From a virus: a stretch of 55,631 bases of DNA. Below the pieces are notes generated by a model that saw nothing but the letters and a program-made list of their open reading frames with translations, was not told the origin of the DNA and made no database searches. Numbering within the stretch: position 1 is the stretch's first letter; each line of letters opens with the position of its first letter. Positions 27,351-36,443 of this stretch are shown here, in pieces. The stretch covers positions 1 through 55,631 of the IMG/VR virus record IMGVR_UViG_3300030099_001934. One strand, written 5' to 3'. Both the position numbers and the translations under genes were made by a program.

Positions 27351-28579
27351 AGACCCTCCCTGTATTTACCTATGGTGTCCATATCAATTCCCCAATTATC
27401 TAATAACTCACGAGATTTTCTTTCATCATCTTTCCAATTCTCATATCTAACTAAACGCTTTAATTCCTGTTTGCGAGTTTTGTCTTTTTCATCAAGGTAA
27501 GCCAAGACAGCCTTTGCTTGAACAGACTTCATTTTCAGGTGGGGAGACACCCCACCAAGTAACTTTCGCAAATCAGCCTTAGAATAGAATTGTAAACGAT
27601 GCTGACTTCTTTGTGTATCTTTGTATACCTTGTTGTCAATAGACAAAACTCCACAATCTAATGTTTTGAATAAATCTTCACAGTGGACTTTACCTCTGTC
27701 ACCTGTGGCTATCATTCCAGCACGAGGCTCACCACGCTCAGTTATGGTGATATAACCGTCAGCATCAATAAAACCAGCACTGTAAGACCACACATCTTTT
27801 AGCACTAATCCATCACTTGAAACACGAACATAAGTGCCTCTCACTGCTCCTTTCACAATATCCATATCTTCTCCATACATGTTCATGAGAGTAGCAAGTT
27901 TTCTATCTGTTTGAGATTTTTTAAGCATTCCAGCATCAGAAAAATTACTACGAATCGTGGTTACTTTCATCGGCCCTTTTTTCAGTAATTCTTCAGCAGC
28001 GAACTCCAAGAAGTCTTTTTCAGCCTTGTTGAGTTTATCAATTGGATGTAAAGCATTAGACCACATTTTACGAGCAGCACTACGGTCATTCATAGCCATA
28101 GCCCACGCTTGTTGCTCTTCTTCTCCCCAAACATCTTCATGCTCATCAAGCATTTTCAAAGTCTGTTCAGCCTTATCCCACATCATACATGCTCTTTCAA
28201 GACTAACACAACGAGACTCTCCGAACTTTCTCAAACTCTTGAGTTTACGGTCATCAAGCCCAAGTTGTTTTATTGTATTTTCATAGGGTTCACCCCAAGA
28301 TAACATCTTGATTGTCATATCTGTTTCAAGGGATTTAATCGCTCTAACATCTTTTATGAAACTATCAATCTCATCACGATTGTCTTTATTGTTCCTTCGT
28401 GCCTTTCTTAGACGCTTTACCAGCGTCTCAGCATTACAACCAAGAGAAGACTCAAACCAACCATCACCATTAGGTGCAAAGTGATGTTGCTTTTTAATTG
28501 GTTTATCTTTTCCATCGGAAATAGGGGTAAAGGAATGCACTTCACCAAAGTCGTCTTCAATCAATGCTGACCCCCACAT
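27347..28579 (-). CDS. LAGLIDADG-domain protein between terminase and portal genes
   Basis: 410 residues with GGGAGGT upstream of the start. Residues 1-190 are helical and charged. Residues about 190-262 look like a winged helix (EELLKKGPMKVTTIRSNFSD and onward). Residues 268-276, AGFIDADGY, are a clear LAGLIDADG motif followed by the usual strands, one copy only. Single-motif LAGLIDADG enzymes act as dimers and cut or bind long DNA sites; Asp272 and Asp274 are present. It could be a homing nuclease captured by the virus or a domesticated packaging or regulatory protein. There is no intron or intein nearby that I can see. Confidence 0.7.
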   Translation of the reverse strand: MWGSALIEDDFGEVHSFTPISDGKDKPIKKQHHFAPNGDGWFESSLGCNAETLVKRLRKARRNNKDNRDEIDSFIKDVRAIKSLETDMTIKMLSWGEPYENTIKQLGLDDRKLKSLRKFGESRCVSLERACMMWDKAEQTLKMLDEHEDVWGEEEQQAWAMAMNDRSAARKMWSNALHPIDKLNKAEKDFLEFAAEELLKKGPMKVTTIRSNFSDAGMLKKSQTDRKLATLMNMYGEDMDIVKGAVRGTYVRVSSDGLVLKDVWSYSAGFIDADGYITITERGEPRAGMIATGDRGKVHCEDLFKTLDCGVLSIDNKVYKDTQRSQHRLQFYSKADLRKLLGGVSPHLKMKSVQAKAVLAYLDEKDKTRKQELKRLVRYENWKDDERKSRELLDNWGIDMDTIGKYREGL

Positions 28580-28603
28580 AGTTTGACCTCCCTATTGACC
28601 TAT

Positions 28604-29518
28604 TTACCATTTGCTACCTACAGGAGTTTTACTAAAGATTTCCTCCAGTTTATTTCTAACTCTCAAACGAATAGGAGTATAAGGAACAGTTTGCTCAGTA
28701 GCATATAGATTGGCGATAGAATCTAATTCCCAAATATCAAGCCCAGTCTCGTAATTATTTTTATGCAAATATCTCACCATATCATTGGTTGAAAGATTAC
28801 TACCGCTACCGGGAACAAAAGGACAACCACCCAATCCACCAATACTGGCATCAAACTGAGTGATACCCCAGTCTAATGCGGATTGTATGTTTGGGAACAT
28901 GTTGTCTTTTTTGTTTTTCATGTGGTGTAGATGAAGCGCTATGTCAGAGTCAATATGTCTTGATAACTCAAGAGTTCTGTATATTGAAGATGGATGAGCA
29001 GTTCCTATCGTGTCGCATAATACTACAGTGTCAGCCATGTGTTGTGCTGCTTGCATAGCCTCTAACAATTTCTTCTCATTAGTTTTTTCATTAGGTGCTC
29101 CAAAAGCACAAGAGATGTAAGCCCTAACATTTTTTGGGTCTGTATCTTTTAGCATAGAATCTAATTCAGCAACTATATCATACATGTTCTTACCTAAATT
29201 GGCTTGGTTAAACATCTCCGATGCTGAAAAGAATACATTGAGTTTCTCAGCACCTACAGCCTTTGCTCTATCAAATCCTCTTTGATTAGGAACTAAAACA
29301 CCAAAACTACCAATGTCTTTTGTTGCAGTAAATACTTCTTCAGCGTCAGCCATGTTAGGAACAAGTTTAGGGTGGACAAATGATGTAATCTCAATATCTT
29401 GTAGTCCAGCGTGATACAGTCTATTGATTAAATCAATCTTATCAGTCGTAGGTGTTTCCTCTTGGATATTTTGTAATCCATCACGAGGCCCGACTTCATA
29501 GATTGAAACATCTACCAT
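28604..29518 (-). CDS. mvaB: Hydroxymethylglutaryl-CoA lyase
   Basis: 304 residues, the full length of the family. HMG-CoA lyase cleaves HMG-CoA to acetyl-CoA and acetoacetate. The family motifs are present: GPRDGLQN with Arg12 and Asp13, the LCDTIG strand, the metal ligands His196 and His198, and the signature GLGGCPF with Cys232, followed by Asn241. All expected catalytic residues appear intact. The TIM-barrel pattern covers the whole protein. ATG 29518 has AGGTGA upstream and overlaps the stop of a 41-residue gene. In archaea HMG-CoA feeds isoprenoid lipid synthesis, so a viral copy may redirect carbon (inference). A related HMG/homocitrate-type enzyme is a less likely alternative. Confidence 0.9.
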   Translation of the reverse strand: MVDVSIYEVGPRDGLQNIQEETPTTDKIDLINRLYHAGLQDIEITSFVHPKLVPNMADAEEVFTATKDIGSFGVLVPNQRGFDRAKAVGAEKLNVFFSASEMFNQANLGKNMYDIVAELDSMLKDTDPKNVRAYISCAFGAPNEKTNEKKLLEAMQAAQHMADTVVLCDTIGTAHPSSIYRTLELSRHIDSDIALHLHHMKNKKDNMFPNIQSALDWGITQFDASIGGLGGCPFVPGSGSNLSTNDMVRYLHKNNYETGLDIWELDSIANLYATEQTVPYTPIRLRVRNKLEEIFSKTPVGSKW

Positions 29519-29643
29519 CAATATTCACCTTTTTTCTTTGTATCGGGGTCAGCAACACGAGTAGGGTCTTTATCTCCTTTCTTACCTATTGATATAACCA
29601 AAACCATTCCGTGTTTTTTTCCGCCTAATTTACTTTCTTTCAT
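29518..29643 (-). CDS. Small basic protein, 41 residues
   Basis: ATG 29643 has the perfect ribosome binding site AAAGGAGGT 9 bases upstream, and the stop overlaps the start of the HMG-CoA lyase gene as TGATG. The product is Lys/Gly-rich (MKESKLGGKKHGMVLVISIG at the start). The strong translation signal may mainly raise lyase expression by coupling. Its own function is unknown. Confidence 0.6.
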   Translation of the reverse strand: MKESKLGGKKHGMVLVISIGKKGDKDPTRVADPDTKKKGEY

Positions 29644-29647
29644 GGTA

Positions 29648-29809
29648 TCAAAACCTCCTTTGTGGTGAGCCACAATAAGGGCATCCTCCACTGTTAGCGG
29701 GAATATCAGCGTTACAAAAACTGTTCATACATTTTTTAGTCCCTTCAGGGTATGGGTTATACACCATTAATTTTTCAATTTTTGATTTTTTAACTCCAAC
29801 TTTTGTCAT
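29648..29809 (-). CDS. Small zinc-ribbon protein, 53 residues
   Basis: The start overlaps the stop of the large terminase gene as ATGA. The product is basic at the N-terminus and contains CMNSFCNADIPANSGGCPYC, a zinc-ribbon-like Cys arrangement. The last codons lie over the ribosome binding site of the next gene. It belongs to the same leftward operon. Function unknown. Confidence 0.6.
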   Translation of the reverse strand: MTKVGVKKSKIEKLMVYNPYPEGTKKCMNSFCNADIPANSGGCPYCGSPQRRF

Positions 29810-31290
29810 GGTATCATCCACCCTCCATTTCCTTTGCCTGTTATGATATTGTCAAGTCCGGGGAGAATGTCGTCAAGCATGACGATAGAACCTCTGAACT
29901 CTTTTGTAGCCCAGTTAGCCAAAGCGAGAGACATAGCCAAGTCATCATGCACACCCACGCTCTCCAGTCTCCCGTTCTTTTGCATACCAAATCTATTCAA
30001 CTCTTCTTCTAACTTGTGAGTAAATATTCTACTCTTTTCATCTCCGTAAGGTGTCTTAATCTGTCCTTGTTCAAAGGCCATGAGTAAAGACATGAAGAGA
30101 CTTTCCTTTCTTGTCCGAGTTGTCATGAATGTTCTGATAGGAATGTCCTCTCTCATTTCATTCAACTCCATAGCAAACATACGCTGGAAATTGTTACCTT
30201 CAAGTTCTATTAAGTCAGGTTGAAATCTTTGATTCAAGAGAATGATTTGCCGTTTCTGTGCAACAGAACTCAGTCCACGCTCATGCACTATACCAACGAT
30301 TTGTTTTACATTATCATCAGGTGGTTGTCGTAGAACAGTCATAGCAGTAAAGTCAGCATTCTTATCGGATGCAATCGCAGTGTCCCACCCGATGAAGTGA
30401 TGACCAAATATACCTGTAGCATCACCGTTAGCATCGTATTCATTTTCAGCATGGTCAAGAAGAACCAACTCAGGGTCACGAGCCTTCTCAAGAATAGACA
30501 TTGGGAACATACTGGCAACATCATGGATTGGTTCGCAAAGATATTCACGAGTAAATTGAATCGCTGGCATAGATAATCGTCTTTGTGCCAGCGCATCAAG
30601 ACTCCAACGCTCAGGCCAAAGCGGTTCACCTTCTTTGTTGATAGCGGGATAAGTCTCTACTCGGAATGTCTCTTTCTTCTCAAGTTCAGCATACAAGTCA
30701 TTGTAACTAAACGGAGTTCCTACCATCATCATTTTACCTGTGTGGTGGAGAACTGGTAGAAGAACACCATAGAACCAGTCGGCTGCTCGCTGCAACTCAC
30801 TACCTGTTGTTCCCCACAAAATGTCATCGCATACAACAACATCAGGGTGGAAACCTCTTGTTCCTCCACCAACCGACTTAGCCATAATACGACTACCATT
30901 AGTGAACTCAAAGTAGGTCTTTCGCCACGGTATACCACCGGGCTTGAGATGTTGTAGACAAGCAGCACCGTCTATATTGTTACGAATAAAACGCATGTGC
31001 TCCAGTGTCTGTTCAAGAGAATGTGAAAAAATCATGATGTGTTTGTTAGGATTGAATGCTGCTAACCAAAGAGCATACGACATAAAGAATACAGACTTGC
31101 CGTGGTCACGACTTGCTTTGACACAGTAGTATCTGTTTTCTCCAAGACCTTTATCCCAACATTTGTGATGCTCCGCATAATCAAATCCTAAAACAGTTTC
31201 AAAAAAATATTTGAAAGAGCGCTTAGACATCTTCATGTCCATATCAATAATGAGTTGCTTCATCTGTTCTTCTTGCTCACGCTTACTCAT
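29806..31290 (-). CDS. Terminase large subunit
   Basis: 494 residues, the usual size. ATPase: Walker A-type motif ASRDHGKS at 59-66 and Walker B-type VVVCDD at 151-156, with GTPFSYND as the coupling region. Nuclease: RNase H-like fold with GWDTAIASD at 301-309 (Asp303), LEGNN, and the C-terminal VGVHDDLAMSLAL carrying the last acidic ligand. It cuts concatemers and pumps DNA through the portal. It starts at the stop of the upstream gene (TGATG). The strongest family call in the window. Confidence 0.95.
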   Translation of the reverse strand: MSKREQEEQMKQLIIDMDMKMSKRSFKYFFETVLGFDYAEHHKCWDKGLGENRYYCVKASRDHGKSVFFMSYALWLAAFNPNKHIMIFSHSLEQTLEHMRFIRNNIDGAACLQHLKPGGIPWRKTYFEFTNGSRIMAKSVGGGTRGFHPDVVVCDDILWGTTGSELQRAADWFYGVLLPVLHHTGKMMMVGTPFSYNDLYAELEKKETFRVETYPAINKEGEPLWPERWSLDALAQRRLSMPAIQFTREYLCEPIHDVASMFPMSILEKARDPELVLLDHAENEYDANGDATGIFGHHFIGWDTAIASDKNADFTAMTVLRQPPDDNVKQIVGIVHERGLSSVAQKRQIILLNQRFQPDLIELEGNNFQRMFAMELNEMREDIPIRTFMTTRTRKESLFMSLLMAFEQGQIKTPYGDEKSRIFTHKLEEELNRFGMQKNGRLESVGVHDDLAMSLALANWATKEFRGSIVMLDDILPGLDNIITGKGNGGWMIP

Positions 31291-32486
31291 CAGACCACCC
31301 CGATGAATCGCATAGGATTTAAAGATGCTAATTTTGTCATTTTTTGTTCTTCACCACTCATCTTTTTAGCAGCGGGATTTTCAGGGTCACTACCCTCCGG
31401 TGTTTGAGTAGCATTTTTGATTTCATTTGCTGTATTCTCTACCCCAACCAACTTTGATTGTCCAGTTGTTGCATTAGCAATTTCATTAGCAGTTTGGTCT
31501 ACTGTTTGTTCCGGTTGAGTATTGGTAGTTGCTGGAGCAACTTTGATATTTCTTGCTTGTTGGGCGGCTGCTTCTTCTCGTGGGTTTACTCCAATATCAA
31601 GACCGGGTGGCCCTCCATCTATAGCAACCATTCCATCTTTTCTCTCTATCTGTATAGGCATTCCCATTTCGTCTACTTCTGCTGCTACAGTATTAGCGCT
31701 CGTGTCACGACCCATTTGTTGATTTAATCTATGCTCAGCGCCTCTTTGCGCTATTTCCCTTTCGTAACGATTACCGCTACCATATCTGACAGGCTGACCA
31801 TGTTTACCAGTAGTCATTACCGGAACTTTACCTCTCATGCTTATTATTTCCTTTTCAGAATGGGTAGGAGTAGGGTCAGCAACTTGAGGAGTAGGCTCAG
31901 CAACTTCAGGTTTTACAACACCAACACTTCTACCAGCCATTCGTGCCGCTGTTCCTCCAAGTGCTTCTGATAATGGCTTCTTACCTTGTTGGTAGGTCAC
32001 ACTACCCATTTGAGCAGCACCTAACCCACCAGTGAGAGCATCTTGACCCGAAGCACCAGCGTTTGCGAGGCTTACAGCCCCTGCTAACAGACCGAGGCCA
32101 CCAGCAAGCCCCCTCCCAAAATCAGCACCAAATTGACCATACCTTGCACCACGGTCAAATGCTGTTTGACCAGCACCAAGCGCACGAGTTTCTCCCTCTC
32201 TCAGTTTTTTTCTGTTCATTTGATTAAGAGCCATAGCGCCGTATTTATCACCCTCGTAGACTCCGATTTCGTTGCCTTTGTTATCCATTTGAGGTGTCGC
32301 TTCAAATTGTTGAGTCATAGGGTTTGTTTGAAGACCAGCAAAACCTTGCGGATTAACACCCGGAACTAATTGAGGGCCGCTATTCTCCATACCCGGTTGA
32401 TACATAATTTGCATACCCGGCACACCCGATGGAACTGCTACTGCTGGTGCAACAGCCTCTTTACGGATAACATAGACTTGACCCAT
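31290..32486 (-). CDS. Hypothetical virion-type protein with Gly/Ala-rich segment
   Basis: 398 residues. The N-terminus is Pro/Val/Gly-rich, the middle (about residues 115-150) has a Gly/Ala-rich stretch (GRGLAGGLGLLAGAVSLANA) that could insert in a membrane, and the C-terminus is disordered with Thr/Asn/Pro. I recognise no family. It is coupled to the terminase gene by TGATG and to the 772-residue gene by TAATG. It may be a minor virion or DNA-ejection protein by analogy with membrane-active head proteins, which is speculation. Confidence 0.6.
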   Translation of the reverse strand: MGQVYVIRKEAVAPAVAVPSGVPGMQIMYQPGMENSGPQLVPGVNPQGFAGLQTNPMTQQFEATPQMDNKGNEIGVYEGDKYGAMALNQMNRKKLREGETRALGAGQTAFDRGARYGQFGADFGRGLAGGLGLLAGAVSLANAGASGQDALTGGLGAAQMGSVTYQQGKKPLSEALGGTAARMAGRSVGVVKPEVAEPTPQVADPTPTHSEKEIISMRGKVPVMTTGKHGQPVRYGSGNRYEREIAQRGAEHRLNQQMGRDTSANTVAAEVDEMGMPIQIERKDGMVAIDGGPPGLDIGVNPREEAAAQQARNIKVAPATTNTQPEQTVDQTANEIANATTGQSKLVGVENTANEIKNATQTPEGSDPENPAAKKMSGEEQKMTKLASLNPMRFIGVV

Positions 32487-34804
32487 TAGACACCACCTAC
32501 GCTTACTTTGACGACCTTGACAACATCTGTAGATACATTGAGTTTCTTAGCGATGCGTTCCCAGTCTCCATGTGAATATGCAATTGAACGAACATCTACT
32601 GGAGTGAGGTCAATACTCTTTGCGAGATGATTGATACCGTGAAGGTCAGCAATATTGATTTGACGAGGAGGTGCATGTTTCATAATTTTTGAATCCATAC
32701 GAGCATCATCCATTTGCATTTGCTCCATCGCTTTCATGACTCTATCCATTGGGGACAAGTCTTGGTCTTGTCCCTTCATATATTGAGTAAGGAGTTGTTG
32801 TCGTGGGTCACCCATCATCTGTTGATACCTTTGCTCTTGAGGAGAGAGTTCCATACCCTGCCCTTGAGGAACTCTTGCGCCAGCAGCCTCCATAATTTGT
32901 CGCAAAGTAACAGGGTCAGCACGACCAACATGTTGTCTTGCTGCTACTAACTCAGGGCTTTGTGGTCTGAAAGTGGGTGCTCCCCTTTGAGGAATTGGCG
33001 GAGGTAACGCCTCAGTTGCTGGGGGAGCAGCAGCAACTGTTTGTTGTGGTTGTGGAGGAGGTCTTGGTGTAGCGGAGGTAACTGGTGGTTTAGTAGCAGC
33101 AGCAACCCCAGCCCTTTCAACTGGCGCTAATCCTACATCGGTAAAGAATGGGATATGGTCAGGTAGTCTCTCAATAATTTGCTCAGGGTAACCTACAACA
33201 TTACGAGATGCTAATGAAGTAGAGGGTATTTCGTCAGGTAACTGACGGCGGGTTTGATGATTAAACGCTTCACTGAGTAAATCAGCCAAAGCCTGAGTGC
33301 CTTGTCTTCGCTGTTCTACTGTATCGTAACTTTGTAGATTTAGCCCAAGTCCTTGAATCACACCAGCGTCAATATTACCATCAGCGTCTCTCGGCATGTA
33401 TGCTCGTAGAGCACTATCGTGTTCATCGTGAGCGCCACTCAACATAGCCTTAGCATAGAACTTGGCTGCATTTTTGTGAGTTCCTAACTTTTGAGTTGGT
33501 CTAAGTCCGTCTTCAGTTTCTAAGTGGTCGCCTCCAATAGTATGACTGTTCATGTTTTCAAAAGTCATGCCGTCATCATCACCACCAAACGCTTGAAGGA
33601 TATGCTCAAACGCTCTTTTTCCAACACCGGGTCTTGCCGCTGTGCCGCTGATAATACGACCAAATAACATGTTGAATGCGGGGGTTCGTGATAACTCACC
33701 AATCATGTTATCAGTCATTTGAGGACTACGAAGAACTGTTCTGAGGTTCATCATGGTATACTGAGGACTACCAGTTGTGCCGGGTGTTGTGTTAATTGGA
33801 ACTTCAACATCGGGTATCTTGTCAGGGTCAATAACTTTCATCGCTTCAGCGATATGAGCCTTAGCGCTGTCAATAGAGTTCTTTGGGCCAGTTTGTTGCC
33901 GACCAGCCATCATGTGCATAAAGTCAGGAGTGTGATTCATAATCTCCCAAGACTGGATTCCGGTATGTGCTGCATCGTGAACTATACCTTTTGGAGCACC
34001 ACGAATATGACTGTCAGGTAGAGTATACTCTCCTCGTGCATTCATACCGATGACATCTCCACCTCTACCTCTGATACGGCGACCACGAGGGTGAAGGTCA
34101 GCGATGTCTATGTGTGGATTGTCAAGGAACTCAGCACCTACCATATCACTAATACCAAGAGTTTCAAGTAGAATCTTCTGTAGATTATGATTGTAAGGAA
34201 CAGCATAAGATTCAATCATAGCACCGATTTTCTCTTTACGGTTAGGTCGGTTTGTGTATGCTGTAATGTATTCTCCATCTTGAGAACGGTGAGCACGAGA
34301 AGCAGGTTTACGACCACCGTAACCTGCAACACGAATCTTACGATGCTCCATTGAATCTACATTAGGAATATGGTGAAACCCACTCTTGTCCTGATGTTCG
34401 TCATTTGTCATATTAATGGCTTGCTGAACAATATTTTGTGGTGTAAGAACTCCTAACTGTGCATGGCTTTGTCCAAGCATTCCGTTTCTCTCAAGCGCTT
34501 CACCAACTGCATGAAGAACTCCGTCAATTCCATGATGATGTGCCTCTCCATTGTGGTCAATGTAGACATGTTCTCCGTGTTTACCTTTTGAGAACTCACC
34601 GGGAATTAACTCTCCCATACCGGGGTGACCCGAAGGGTGAGGTTTTGCAGCACCATAGTGTGCATATACTGGGACATCAGGAACATTAGGGTCAGGATGG
34701 AATGCTTCAGGTGGAGGAGATGTCATCAAATGCGGTATTCCACCGTGGTAGGAATAAACACCGTCACCCTTGAGGATGATTGATTTACGAACTAAGATTT
34801 TCAA
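32486..34804 (-). CDS. Large His-rich hypothetical protein (virion-type)
   Basis: 772 residues, starting at TTG 34804, which overlaps the stop of the upstream gene as TTGA. The N-terminal 90 residues are His/Pro/Gly-rich (VYIDHNGEAHHHGIDGVLHA). The middle is helical, a Pro-rich linker lies near residue 560-620, and the C-terminus ends with a helix-turn-helix-like segment (YSHGDWERIAKKLNVSTDVV). I do not recognise it. The His-rich composition resembles the 1826-residue protein, so both may be head-internal proteins. Confidence 0.6.
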   Translation of the reverse strand: MKILVRKSIILKGDGVYSYHGGIPHLMTSPPPEAFHPDPNVPDVPVYAHYGAAKPHPSGHPGMGELIPGEFSKGKHGEHVYIDHNGEAHHHGIDGVLHAVGEALERNGMLGQSHAQLGVLTPQNIVQQAINMTNDEHQDKSGFHHIPNVDSMEHRKIRVAGYGGRKPASRAHRSQDGEYITAYTNRPNRKEKIGAMIESYAVPYNHNLQKILLETLGISDMVGAEFLDNPHIDIADLHPRGRRIRGRGGDVIGMNARGEYTLPDSHIRGAPKGIVHDAAHTGIQSWEIMNHTPDFMHMMAGRQQTGPKNSIDSAKAHIAEAMKVIDPDKIPDVEVPINTTPGTTGSPQYTMMNLRTVLRSPQMTDNMIGELSRTPAFNMLFGRIISGTAARPGVGKRAFEHILQAFGGDDDGMTFENMNSHTIGGDHLETEDGLRPTQKLGTHKNAAKFYAKAMLSGAHDEHDSALRAYMPRDADGNIDAGVIQGLGLNLQSYDTVEQRRQGTQALADLLSEAFNHQTRRQLPDEIPSTSLASRNVVGYPEQIIERLPDHIPFFTDVGLAPVERAGVAAATKPPVTSATPRPPPQPQQTVAAAPPATEALPPPIPQRGAPTFRPQSPELVAARQHVGRADPVTLRQIMEAAGARVPQGQGMELSPQEQRYQQMMGDPRQQLLTQYMKGQDQDLSPMDRVMKAMEQMQMDDARMDSKIMKHAPPRQINIADLHGINHLAKSIDLTPVDVRSIAYSHGDWERIAKKLNVSTDVVKVVKVSVGGV

Positions 34805-36048
34805 ACCCGACCACTCCCTCGGCCAGCCAAGTCACCGGGGGATAATCCCCAAAGGCGAGAGTCGTTTTCATCTTCAGTGCCACCTTCGGGGCGAGTTGCT
34901 GTTTTAGGATTATTTGCTTCGTAATTTGGTAGGTTACTCGCTGCCCCAGCCGTATCGGGATTCCCCTTTCCCTTTGTTTTCTTATCTTTATCTTTCTTTT
35001 CACGCATCAATTCACGAATCTCTTTGAGAGCAATTCGCATCAATGCTGCTTGATATGCATTCGCTTTGAGAATATCACTGTGCTGAGGAGTGTCCTCACT
35101 CATTGTTACCATACTCGGCATCTTAGGTCTTGCTAAGCGAGGCATCTTCATCTTAGGTGGTTGAATACTTGGAGCACGAACCGCATGTAGTCTTGGTCTT
35201 GGGACACGAGGATATTGTAGCGTGTTAGTCAAACGACCACCACCTGTGTCACCGGAAATAAAAGAGCGTTGGCTATGTCTCATGTGTGGAGTGATTGTGC
35301 TTCTTACACCACCCTGAAGTTTACGAGCCTCTTGAGATGCAAGATATGCACGATACTGCTGCGGGTCTTTACTCATCGGTTGCTTACTCGCAAGACCTCG
35401 GTGTGAAAACTCAACAGAAAGATGCGGCCTCATTAGCCCCGTTTTTCTACCTAAAGGTAGATTACGACTGATATTTTTTGCTCGCCTTGATGTAGCGTTG
35501 CGAGGGTCACCTCCTCCTTTTGGGCGTTCAAACTGCCCTGTAGATGGTCGCCACTTTGCATATTTTTCTTTCTTTCTTCTTCGTGCTATTGAGCGTTTTG
35601 ATTCTGATTTTAATAATCTCCAAGCGATGTCCATAGGTTCAGACATCTGAATCATCTCTCCACCCGCAGCACCCGGCCCTTTCGCACCCATAGCAAGACT
35701 TGTGAGGAATCCACCAGCGCCACCCGGCATGGTTTGAGTGGCTGGATTATCAGTAGAGCCACGAGGTTTGAACTTCTCTTCTTTTTCGTCTACATCTTCT
35801 GTAGGTTTTTCACCGTCAAGACCAAGATGATGCGAGCGAACTTTGATGTGACGGATTTTCTTATCCTCTTTTTCCTCGGCTTCTTTTTTGGCCTGACGCT
35901 TATCTTGACGCTTTTCTTTATCTCGGCCATCTTCTATACCGCTTGGTGGCCTTTCATCTTCATGATTAGCCCTGAACATTTCAGAAGACTCGGAACGAGG
36001 ATTGTATATCCTTGTATCAGAGGTTCGCCCCATCATGCCCTCCGTCAT
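34801..36048 (-). CDS. Basic virion-type protein with an internal copy of the LLK motif
   Basis: 415 residues, very rich in Lys, Arg and Glu at both ends. Residues 136-147, SEPMDIAWRLLK, match the short motif shared with proteins at 41.7-49.6 kb. The region before it is charged and disordered with a Gly/Ala hydrophobic stretch; the region after it is Arg-rich and could bind DNA. If the motif is a loading tag, everything after it would be the tagged cargo. Function unknown; the start overlaps the next gene as ATGA. Confidence 0.6.
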   Translation of the reverse strand: MTEGMMGRTSDTRIYNPRSESSEMFRANHEDERPPSGIEDGRDKEKRQDKRQAKKEAEEKEDKKIRHIKVRSHHLGLDGEKPTEDVDEKEEKFKPRGSTDNPATQTMPGGAGGFLTSLAMGAKGPGAAGGEMIQMSEPMDIAWRLLKSESKRSIARRRKKEKYAKWRPSTGQFERPKGGGDPRNATSRRAKNISRNLPLGRKTGLMRPHLSVEFSHRGLASKQPMSKDPQQYRAYLASQEARKLQGGVRSTITPHMRHSQRSFISGDTGGGRLTNTLQYPRVPRPRLHAVRAPSIQPPKMKMPRLARPKMPSMVTMSEDTPQHSDILKANAYQAALMRIALKEIRELMREKKDKDKKTKGKGNPDTAGAASNLPNYEANNPKTATRPEGGTEDENDSRLWGLSPGDLAGRGSGRV

Positions 36049-36443
36049 GTGTTATCCCCCCGTATATGATATTGAAAACACTGTCGCAGTTTTTCCGCTA
36101 TTTTTCTATAGAACAGCATAATCCTCGGACTTTCTTGAAATGCCGAAGTCATATTTTCAATGGTGTATTCAAACTCTTCAAGTAAACGAGGTATAAGATG
36201 GTATGCTGGGAAAAATGTTAGCGGGTTATCATCTTCAAACACTGTTTCAAATGACTTTGCCAGTAACTTAAACAAATCAGGGGGAATAATTTTTAATTCT
36301 CCATAGTGCTCAAATCTTTCTGTAACACAACGACAGAAATCAAGATACATTGGTAAATGATTTTCAGAGATAACCAATTCACTTTCTACCATTGAATAAC
36401 CCGGATGAGTCATTTGTAGTAAATCAGGAACTGGGACTGGCAT
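36045..36443 (-). CDS. Hypothetical helical protein beside the small terminase gene
   Basis: 132 residues from ATG 36443, which overlaps the stop of the small terminase candidate as TGATG. Mostly alpha helical (FCRCVTERFEHYGELKIIPP, and two later helices), with no recognisable motif. Its place between the zinc/HTH protein and the structural genes hints at a packaging or assembly role. Confidence 0.6.
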   Translation of the reverse strand: MPVPVPDLLQMTHPGYSMVESELVISENHLPMYLDFCRCVTERFEHYGELKIIPPDLFKLLAKSFETVFEDDNPLTFFPAYHLIPRLLEEFEYTIENMTSAFQESPRIMLFYRKIAEKLRQCFQYHIRGDNT

